A stretch of DNA of 5,434 nt, from positions 1 to 5,434 of the forward strand of contig JAJFIM010000446.1 in the NCBI GenBank assembly GCA_021774995.1, written 5' to 3'. Shown here in pieces: positions 1 through 4,537 of this stretch. The notes under the pieces were generated by a model that did not search any database, was not told the origin of the DNA, and was given only the letters and a program-made list of their open reading frames with translations. Numbering within the stretch: the first letter of the stretch is position 1; each line of letters starts with the position of its first letter. The stretch comes from Alphaproteobacteria bacterium (GTDB lineage: Bacteria; Pseudomonadota; Alphaproteobacteria; SMXP01). A program made the translations under genes and the position numbers.

Positions 1-380
1 CGCGGCAATACACACTCGACCGCAAACAATTCGGCCGTCCCCTTGCCGCCACTCAATTGGTGCAGAAAAAACTTGCCGATATGCAAACGGAAATTACATT
101 AGGCCTTCAAGGATGTTTGCAATTGGGCCGGATGCTGGACGAGGGCAGCGCCGCACCCGAAGCCATCTCCATGATGAAGCGCAATAATTGCGGCAAAGCG
201 CTTGACGTCGCGCGCATTGCCCGCGATATGCATGGCGGCAACGGCATCTCCGATGAGTTTCATGTCATACGCCACCTCATGAATCTGGAAACCGTGAACA
301 CCTATGAGGGCACCCACGATGTCCATGCACTCATATTAGGGCGCGCACAGACCGGCATTCAGGCCTTTCAATCCGAGTGA
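1..380 (+). CDS. gcdH: Glutaryl-CoA dehydrogenase, C-terminal part (5' end outside window)
   Basis: This is the last 125 residues of an acyl-CoA dehydrogenase family flavoenzyme; the reading frame is open from base 3 and enters from the left edge. GcdH oxidises glutaryl-CoA, usually with decarboxylation to crotonyl-CoA, in lysine, tryptophan and aromatic catabolism, and passes electrons to electron-transfer flavoprotein in the cytoplasm. The fragment is the C-terminal helical domain. It carries the FAD/tetramer-contact stretch DRKQFGRPLAATQL near its start, then GGNGISDEFHVIRH. It then has TYEGTHDVHALILGRAQTG, whose glutamate (codon 306-308) matches the catalytic base, Glu370 of mature human GCDH. 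These motifs separate GcdH from ordinary acyl-CoA dehydrogenases. The TTG at 57 is internal, not a start. The stop is TGA at 378-380. A YciI-like gene follows 16 bp downstream and is probably co-transcribed. The fragment cannot show whether the enzyme is the decarboxylating type. Confidence 0.93.
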   Translation, partial: RQYTLDRKQFGRPLAATQLVQKKLADMQTEITLGLQGCLQLGRMLDEGSAAPEAISMMKRNNCGKALDVARIARDMHGGNGISDEFHVIRHLMNLETVNTYEGTHDVHALILGRAQTGIQAFQSE

Positions 381-396
381 ATGGCGGACAAGAGCT

Positions 397-705
397 ATGA
401 TCTACTGCTTCATCTGCAAAGACGGACCTGATGCGCCGCGCCTGCGCAAAGAACATCTGGAAGCCCATTTAGACCACATCGAAAAAGTAGTGGGATCTAT
501 GCCTGTGGCCGGACCAGTGAGCGATGCTGACGGCGCGATGTGCGCCAGTCTGATCATGATTGATGCCAAATCGGAAACGGCGGCCTGGGATATATTCAAT
601 CAGGACCCCTACGCCAAAGCTAGAATCTGGTCGTCCGTTGAAGTGCTGCCCTTCGCCCCTGCAGCGGGAACGTGGCTGGGCGGCGTCACCTGGAAAAAAT
701 GCTAA
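397..705 (+). CDS. YciI-like protein (YCII-related family)
   Basis: A 102-residue cytoplasmic protein of the YciI family, a dimeric alpha+beta barrel (ferredoxin-like) fold. Family features visible are the N-terminal strand MIYCFICKD, a helix with several histidines (H20, H24, H27, in HLEAHLDHI), PVAGPVSD (residues 36-43) before the central strand, the DPYAKA motif (70-75) and the final strand VEVLPF. A conserved His-Asp pair is proposed as an active site in the family; the His here is probably H24. The natural reaction of most YciI proteins is unknown; one related domain is a dehalogenating lyase-type enzyme. The start is the ATG at 397; the ATG at 381 is out of frame. The Shine-Dalgarno is weak (GGACAAGAG upstream). 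It sits 16 bp after gcdH on the same strand, so it is probably expressed with it. Whether it helps glutaryl-CoA breakdown is only an inference. Confidence 0.85.
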   Translation: MIYCFICKDGPDAPRLRKEHLEAHLDHIEKVVGSMPVAGPVSDADGAMCASLIMIDAKSETAAWDIFNQDPYAKARIWSSVEVLPFAPAAGTWLGGVTWKKC

Positions 706-715
706 AGCTTATGAG

Positions 716-742
716 CGTCATTCCTGCGAAAGCGGAAATCCA
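716..742. repeat. Degenerate copy of a dispersed hairpin repeat
   Basis: The arms ATTCCTGC (720-727) and GCGGAAAT (732-739) flank a GAAA loop, with CGTC before and CCA after. This closely resembles the dispersed palindrome ATTCCCGCGAAAGCGGGAAT that I know from intergenic regions of many proteobacteria; its translation in one frame gives the familiar HSCESGNP string. Here the stem holds one A-C mismatch and one G-T wobble, so the copy is decayed. It lies between the convergent stops of the YciI-like and crotonase-like genes and could form a weak bidirectional hairpin, but no T-run follows on the + strand. Family assignment is from memory of the pattern. Confidence 0.6.
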
Positions 743-755
743 CCCTTAAGACCCC

Positions 756-1535
756 TTAATTAAATTTCGGGCGGCGTTTCTCTAAAAAAGCGGCGCGGCC
801 TTCCTGAAAATCTTTGCCGCTGAACGCATCCATAAACAGAGCCCGCGTCTCGTCCGTATCATCCGCCACCCCGCCTTGAATCATCTGTATGATTTTTTTC
901 GCTGCGCTGGCTGTCATTCCTGATAGGCAACAGATCGACCGCGCCGTTGCGTCAACATGCGTCGCCAGCGCCTCAGCTTCAAACACGTCATCAACAAGTC
1001 CGATGGCTTCAGCACCGTCCGCTCTCAAGACTTTCGCGGTGAACAGCATATCTTTCGCCTTTGCCGCGCCCACGGCATCCACCAGCCTTTTGGTGTCTGC
1101 CAGAGAATAAACAAGCCCCAGACGCGCAGGCGGCACACAAAAAAGAGCACTATTATCGGCAAACCGCATATCGCAACACAACGCAATGGCAAGACCCGCC
1201 CCGATGCAGGGTCCCTGGATCATCGCGATGGCGGGTTTTGACAGGCGGCTCAACTGCGCCTCAGCATTCGCCATGGCCAGCGTGTAGTCTAAGCCCGATG
1301 CAGGCGTGGCATAGACCGTCTCAAATTCGTCAATATCAGCCCCTGCCGCAAAGGCAGACCCATCAGCCCCCCTCACAATCACCACTTTCACGGTGGGGTC
1401 AACATCAAGCTCAACAGCTAGATTCCCCAGTTCTTTCCACATCGCTAAAGTCAACGCATTGCGTTTGTCGGGCCGATTGAGGACAATATGGGCGATGGAT
1501 CCATAACGCTCGATAAAAATAGGGGCTGCGGCCAT
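756..1535 (-). CDS. Crotonase-superfamily protein (enoyl-CoA hydratase/isomerase-like)
   Basis: A 259-residue protein of normal length for the crotonase fold, which binds acyl-CoA thioesters and stabilises an enolate in an oxyanion hole. N-terminal LNRPDKRNAL (19-28), AFAAGADIDEF (61-71, first oxyanion-hole strand), QGPCIGAGL (107-115, second oxyanion-hole glycines) and the C-terminal FQEGRAAFLEKRRPKF (243-258) are all classical. The two catalytic glutamates of rat crotonase (E144 in GGGCE, E164 in QPE) align by eye with A116 and P136 (in VPPARLGL). Plain water-adding hydratase chemistry is therefore doubtful; isomerase, decarboxylase, hydrolase or another reaction is possible. Many alphaproteobacterial relatives with IPAARLGLGY-type motifs are nevertheless called enoyl-CoA hydratase. 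The start at 1535 has a good Shine-Dalgarno (AGGAGT) eight bases upstream. The gene is transcribed alone, divergent from the next gene and convergent with the YciI-like gene. The family call is firm; the specific reaction is not. Confidence 0.88.
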   Translation of the reverse strand: MAAAPIFIERYGSIAHIVLNRPDKRNALTLAMWKELGNLAVELDVDPTVKVVIVRGADGSAFAAGADIDEFETVYATPASGLDYTLAMANAEAQLSRLSKPAIAMIQGPCIGAGLAIALCCDMRFADNSALFCVPPARLGLVYSLADTKRLVDAVGAAKAKDMLFTAKVLRADGAEAIGLVDDVFEAEALATHVDATARSICCLSGMTASAAKKIIQMIQGGVADDTDETRALFMDAFSGKDFQEGRAAFLEKRRPKFN

Positions 1536-1543
1536 GAGTGGTT

Positions 1544-1549
1544 ACTCCT
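1544..1549 (-). promoter_or_regulatory. Ribosome binding site of the crotonase-like gene
   Basis: AGGAGT on the minus strand lies eight bases before the ATG at 1535. It is the best Shine-Dalgarno on this strand in the window and supports that start over internal ATG codons. Confidence 0.75.
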
Positions 1550-1587
1550 AAAATCAAAAAAGATCGCGTGTTCTTTGGCGTGGATTT

Positions 1588-1596
1588 TGCTATGCT
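1588..1596 (+). promoter_or_regulatory. Candidate extended -10 promoter for the 1674-2135 gene
   Basis: TGCTATGCT reads as an extended -10 (TG, one base, TATGCT). No good -35 lies 16-18 bp upstream. Transcription would begin around 1603 and give a 5' leader of about 70 bases containing the hairpin at 1635-1653. It overlaps the candidate -10 of the opposite gene by two bases. By-eye consensus match only. Confidence 0.3.
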
Positions 1597-1623
1597 TTTA
1601 AGGTGAAAAGCGGCGGGCATCAA
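1595..1623 (-). promoter_or_regulatory. Candidate sigma70-type promoter for the crotonase-like gene
   Basis: On the minus strand TTGATG (1618-1623) is followed by a 17-bp spacer and TAAAAG (1595-1600); each hexamer matches consensus at four of six positions. The predicted start near 1588 gives a leader of about 50 bases before the Shine-Dalgarno and ATG at 1535. Spacing is ideal, but matches of this quality occur by chance in AT-rich gaps. Confidence 0.35.
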
Positions 1624-1634
1624 CAAAGTCGAAA

Positions 1635-1653
1635 AAGCCTTGGAAAAAGGCTT
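1635..1653. other. Small perfect hairpin in the divergent intergenic region
   Basis: AAGCCTT (1635-1641) and AAGGCTT (1647-1653) form a seven-base-pair stem with a five-base loop. Read on the minus strand the stem runs straight into five T residues, like a weak intrinsic terminator; read on the + strand no T-run follows. It may stop antisense transcription coming leftward from the 1674-2135 gene before it reaches the crotonase-like gene, or simply fold in the leader of the + strand gene. Only three of seven pairs are G-C, so the stem is weak. Confidence 0.3.
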
Positions 1654-1673
1654 AAGCCAGGACGAAAATAAGA

Positions 1674-2135
1674 ATGTTTGGAAAGAAATTGGCCAATTTA
1701 CAAAAAGAAATGCCGATTTTGGCGCGTCATGAAGGCCGCTGGCAGGGGACGTATGTTCATATGGATTCCGGCGGTAAGATCATCGACCAGCACAAATCAG
1801 TGTTGACGTGCGATTTTCCCACAAAAGGCGATTTTCCTTATTATCAAGTCAATCGCTACCACTGGGCCGACGGCCGCAACGAAGAGCTGCATTTTCCGGG
1901 CCTCTATCGCGATCATCGTATTTGGTGGGACAATGAGCGCATCAAGGGCTGCGCCTGGGAGATCGACCACCGCTCTGTGATGCTGACTTGGGTGCGCAAA
2001 GACAGCCCCGATTCTTACCTTTATGAAATGATCCAGATCAGCGACGATAATAGCAAACGCGTACGCACATGGCATTGGTTCACCAACGATCAACTAGTCC
2101 AACGCACACTGATTAACGAGAAGCGGGCTGATTGA
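1674..2135 (+). CDS. Conserved hypothetical protein, possibly DUF3598-like (lipocalin-like fold)
   Basis: A 153-residue protein with no signal peptide or membrane segment, so probably cytoplasmic. I recognise the pattern from uncharacterised bacterial proteins often labelled DUF3598, but that label is tentative and no function is known to me. Notable stretches are HEGRWQGTYVHMD (19-31), which resembles the opening GxW strand of lipocalin/calycin barrels, then YYQVNRYHWADGR (56-68), RIWWDNERIKGCAWEID (82-98), LTWVRKD (104-110), YLYEMIQIS (115-123) and RTWHWF (131-136). The many tryptophans and tyrosines and the alternating strand pattern suggest a beta-barrel with an aromatic cavity that could bind a small hydrophobic ligand; this is inference. 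The start at 1674 is the first in-frame start after a stop at 1653; its Shine-Dalgarno is weak (AGGAC at 1659-1663). It is probably monocistronic, with a 133-bp gap before the next gene. Confidence 0.75.
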   Translation: MFGKKLANLQKEMPILARHEGRWQGTYVHMDSGGKIIDQHKSVLTCDFPTKGDFPYYQVNRYHWADGRNEELHFPGLYRDHRIWWDNERIKGCAWEIDHRSVMLTWVRKDSPDSYLYEMIQISDDNSKRVRTWHWFTNDQLVQRTLINEKRAD

Positions 2136-2142
2136 CTCAGCG

Positions 2143-2264
2143 GTCTCCTGACAAATAATTCTTATTTATTGCATCTCCTTAAAAAATGAAACATCGCACG
2201 ATTACGCTTCATTAAATACGCGTTTCGCGGTAAAAACGCATGAATCATAAATTAATCAGGAGAC
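2143..2264 (+). promoter_or_regulatory. Inverted repeat that includes the Shine-Dalgarno of the NnrU-family gene
   Basis: GTCTCCTGA (2143-2151) is the exact reverse complement of TCAGGAGAC (2256-2264), which contains the AGGAG ribosome binding site of the gene starting at 2269. A second TCTCCT at 2174-2179 could also pair with the same site. Between them lie an A/T-only hairpin (AAATAA/TTATTT, 2153-2167) and a smaller stem GCGTTT/AAACGC (2220-2239). If transcription starts upstream of 2143, for example by readthrough from the 1674-2135 gene, the ribosome site could be masked. I see no convincing -35/-10 pair in the gap. The repeat is visible; regulation is inference. Confidence 0.3.
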
Positions 2265-2268
2265 GGAA

Positions 2269-2967
2269 ATGGAAAATCTGATTTGGGCCACCCTCTTTTT
2301 TATCGCCATTCACATAGTTATTTCCGGCACCAAGCTGCGCGACGCCATTGTCGGCGCGACGGGTGAAAAGATATATTCAGTCCTCTTCTCCATCGCTTCT
2401 CTTGTTGGCATTGTCTGGATGGTGAAAGCCTATCCTAACGCTAAAGCAAATGCCGAAATGCTCTGGATGCCTCCAAAAGCACTGCTTGATTCAGCGCCGC
2501 TTATCATGTTGATCGTTTTTCTCTTCGTTGTCATCGGCGCCTTAACCCCCAATCCGACCGCCATTTTAACGAAGAACAATATCAGCCGGGACGATGCAGT
2601 CCGAGGCATCACACGCATCACGCGCCACCCCGTTATGTGGGGGTTTGGTATCTGGGGATTGATGCATATGGCGGTGAACGCCCACAGTGCGGCAGTGGTC
2701 TTTTTCGGCGGCCTCGCCTTCACGGCTTTGGCCGGAACCATAGCGATTGACGGCAAACGCGCCAGAGCTTACGGCGACCAATGGCAAAGTTTTAAAACGC
2801 AAACCTCCAACATTCCATTTGCCGCTCTGCTGAAGGGGAGCACTAAATTCAAATGGTCTGAGATAAGCTGGTGGCGGCCGCTTATTGCCCTCGTTCTCTA
2901 CATTGTGTTGTTGATGGGGCATAGAGGTTTGTTTGGCGTTTCCCCCATCCCCGGCATGGGCCAATAA
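2269..2967 (+). CDS. NnrU family integral membrane protein
   Basis: A 232-residue inner-membrane protein with about six hydrophobic segments (near residues 3-20, 36-53, 76-93, 121-136, 139-159 and 204-218). The family signature is clear: an early histidine in HIVISGTKLRD (H15), then SRDDAVRGITRITRHP (106-121) with H120, MWGFGIWGLMH (123-133) with H133, and FFGGLAFTALAGTIAIDGKR (145-164). NnrU was named from Rhodobacter, where it is linked to nitrite and nitric oxide reduction; the related plant protein Z-ISO (15-cis-zeta-carotene isomerase) binds heme b through histidines. The histidines here could do likewise, but no denitrification or carotenoid gene is visible in this window, so the substrate is open. 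The start at 2269 has a strong Shine-Dalgarno (AGGAG, 2258-2262). A VOC gene begins 11 bp after the stop, which points to an operon. Confidence 0.88.
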   Translation: MENLIWATLFFIAIHIVISGTKLRDAIVGATGEKIYSVLFSIASLVGIVWMVKAYPNAKANAEMLWMPPKALLDSAPLIMLIVFLFVVIGALTPNPTAILTKNNISRDDAVRGITRITRHPVMWGFGIWGLMHMAVNAHSAAVVFFGGLAFTALAGTIAIDGKRARAYGDQWQSFKTQTSNIPFAALLKGSTKFKWSEISWWRPLIALVLYIVLLMGHRGLFGVSPIPGMGQ

Positions 2968-2978
2968 GGACATCAAAG

Positions 2979-3872
2979 ATGCTCGGCGCCATTCATACCG
3001 TCACCATCACAGCAACGAACTTGCAAAACATTGAAGACGCGTATAGCCGATACTTCGGGTATCAGGTGGTTGACCGGTCCCCCGTCAATCCCTCCCTGGC
3101 GGCAAGCTGGGGCGCACCAGGCGTTGCGGGAGCGGCGGCGCTCATCATGCAGCCGGCTAGTGGCGCGGAGAGTTTTTTGCGTTTTGTCGAGGGCAGTCCT
3201 GTGCCGGACTATGTTCCTTTGAGAAGCTATGGCTGGAACGCCATCGAAATTATTGTGCAAGACCTCAGCGCCTTGAATGAGCGCTTACTGGATTCGCCAT
3301 TTGAGATTATTGGAACACCAGCGGTCCTCGATTTTGATTTCACTGACGCCATCAGCGCCATGCAGGTTATTGGCCCGGCGGGAGAAGTTCTCTACCTCAC
3401 CATGATCAGCAAGAAAGTTCCCGGACTTGATCTGCCGCGCGCCAATGCGTTTGTTGATCAGACTTTTATTATGATCTTAGGCGGCCCGAGCCTGGAGCAA
3501 ACCACGTCTTATTTCTCGGAGACTTTTGGCGTTTCCTCCTCGCCGCCCATGGACGGGACCATCCGTGTGCTGAACCGCGCTTTTGATCGCCCTCCCAAAA
3601 CTAAGACGACCATCGCCACGATCACCCTGTCCGGTCAGACACTGATCGAACTTGATGAAATGCCCAGTCAAGCCATTACCCGCCCGTCGCATGCCGATTG
3701 TCTGCCGCCCGCCGCCGCCATCGTCAGCTTCGAACACGATGACCTTGACGCCCTCGGCGCCGCCTTTATCGCCCCTCCTGAAATGCGCGAGGAAGCGCCC
3801 TATTTTGGACACCGCGCCGCAAGCTTACGCGGCGCCGCGGGCGAATTGATCGAACTGATCGAAAAACGTTAG
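2979..3872 (+). CDS. Two-domain VOC (glyoxalase/bleomycin resistance/dioxygenase) superfamily protein
   Basis: A 297-residue protein that reads as two tandem VOC modules: residues 1-143, beginning GAIHTVTITATNLQ and ending IGPAGEVLYLTMI, and about 160-297, beginning QTFIMILGGPSLE and ending RGAAGELIELIEKR. Each ends with the GxxGExxxL strand typical of the fold. Many VOC enzymes hold a divalent metal with His/Glu residues on strands one and five and the last strand. Here only H6 in the first module and E292 in the second fit those positions; the others appear as N87, Y139, F163/I164 and A247. The protein may use a shared interdomain site, bind a ligand without metal, or work differently from glyoxalase or dioxygenase members. 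AAGGA (2966-2970) lies eight bases before the ATG. It follows the NnrU-family gene by 11 bp and ends convergent with the gene at 3927-4478. Specific function is unknown. Confidence 0.82.
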   Translation: MLGAIHTVTITATNLQNIEDAYSRYFGYQVVDRSPVNPSLAASWGAPGVAGAAALIMQPASGAESFLRFVEGSPVPDYVPLRSYGWNAIEIIVQDLSALNERLLDSPFEIIGTPAVLDFDFTDAISAMQVIGPAGEVLYLTMISKKVPGLDLPRANAFVDQTFIMILGGPSLEQTTSYFSETFGVSSSPPMDGTIRVLNRAFDRPPKTKTTIATITLSGQTLIELDEMPSQAITRPSHADCLPPAAAIVSFEHDDLDALGAAFIAPPEMREEAPYFGHRAASLRGAAGELIELIEKR

Positions 3873-3926
3873 GCCGGAAATTGCGCCACCGTTTCAGGCG
3901 ATGAGCAATCTCGCGCCTCAAAGAGA
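3873..3926. other. Convergent intergenic gap with weak hairpin potential
   Basis: The two genes on either side end facing each other. ATTGC (3880-3884) can pair with GCAAT (3905-3909), helped by CGCC (3884-3887) and GGCG (3897-3900). Alternatively AATCTC (3907-3912) can pair with GAGATT (3923-3928), which overlaps the stop codon of the minus-strand gene. Neither stem has a T-run on its outgoing side, so no intrinsic terminator can be claimed. Confidence 0.2.
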
Positions 3927-4478
3927 TTACGCCTGTTTGCTCCATTTGGCGGACGCGAAGGCGGCATCAAGCGGCGTGTGCGCGATATGGTTCGTATAAT
4001 TCGATAAAACCTTCATCCCGACGCCCAAGATGACTTCTAAAACCTGCGTCCGCGTATATCCGGCAGCGGTGAATTGAGTTAGCGCCGCATCGGATGGCCA
4101 ACCACGCGTTTGAACCAGTTCTTTTGTAAAAAGTCGCAATGCCTCCAGCTTGTCGTCTGCAATGGGCGCGCCGCCGCGCAGTGCTTCCACTATATCGGCT
4201 GGTACTTTTTGCATTGCTGCGATTGCACTATGGGCGGCAACGCAATAGGTGCATTCATTTTCATAATTGACAGTCAGAAATATCACTTGGCGCTCAGTTG
4301 GTGAAAAGCTCGTCTGGTCGAAAAGCTCGCCAACTTTCAAATAAGCTTTCACCAGTGAGGGGGATTCGGCCATGACGCCCATCAAATTCGGCAGAAAGCC
4401 AATAGATTTCTTCACCCCTTGAAGCGTCTCTTTTGCGTCTTCAGGCGCGGTTTCTATCGTGTGTACTTGAAATTCCAT
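3927..4478 (-). CDS. Carboxymuconolactone decarboxylase / AhpD-like family protein
   Basis: A 183-residue all-helical protein of the CMD superfamily. The AhpD-type redox motif ExxCxxCxxxH is complete at E73, C76, C79 and H83 (ENECTYCVAAH), so a thiol-based peroxidase or disulfide reductase role is more likely than true gamma-carboxymuconolactone decarboxylation. Other family features are IGFLPNLMGVMAESP (26-40), the helix FSPTERQVIFLTVNYEN (58-74) before the motif, and the C-terminal NYTNHIAHTPLDAAF (160-174). The length suits the peroxidase-related branch and it is probably a homo-oligomer in the cytoplasm. The start at 4478 has only a poor Shine-Dalgarno (GAGAACAAG), and the upstream ATG near 4500 is out of frame. 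It lies 59 bp after the MDR oxidoreductase on the same strand, with no evident terminator between, so it may be translated from the same mRNA. Its substrate and electron donor are not visible. Confidence 0.88.
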   Translation of the reverse strand: MEFQVHTIETAPEDAKETLQGVKKSIGFLPNLMGVMAESPSLVKAYLKVGELFDQTSFSPTERQVIFLTVNYENECTYCVAAHSAIAAMQKVPADIVEALRGGAPIADDKLEALRLFTKELVQTRGWPSDAALTQFTAAGYTRTQVLEVILGVGMKVLSNYTNHIAHTPLDAAFASAKWSKQA

Positions 4479-4537
4479 TCTTGTTCTCGCTTGTTTTCAT
4501 GATGACACAAGGTAATTTGGTACAGCTTGTCTTGAAT

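Noticed and set aside
1061..1480. A 139-residue open frame on the + strand inside the crotonase-like gene
   Set aside because: Low-complexity Pro/Gln/His/Ser-rich translation typical of a shadow frame, opposite a well-supported gene.
1607..1640. A coding-looking frame (INKVEKALEKGLSQDENKN) running into the start of the 1674-2135 gene in another phase
   Set aside because: A stop at 1604 precedes it and there is no start codon before the TTG at 1640; too short to call a gene remnant or a frameshifted N-terminus.
1603..1671. A 22-codon GTG-started frame in the leader of the 1674-2135 gene, giving a basic peptide
   Set aside because: No Shine-Dalgarno, rare start codon and no motif; it ends three bases before the next ATG, which could suggest translational coupling, but evidence is too thin.
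2566..2976. A 136-residue open frame on the minus strand inside the NnrU-family gene
   Set aside because: It is fully antisense to a clear membrane-protein gene, has no family resemblance and no Shine-Dalgarno; it follows from the codon bias of the real gene.
3477..3812. A 111-residue minus-strand frame inside the VOC gene
   Set aside because: Gly/Arg-rich shadow translation with no recognisable motif, opposite a well-supported gene.
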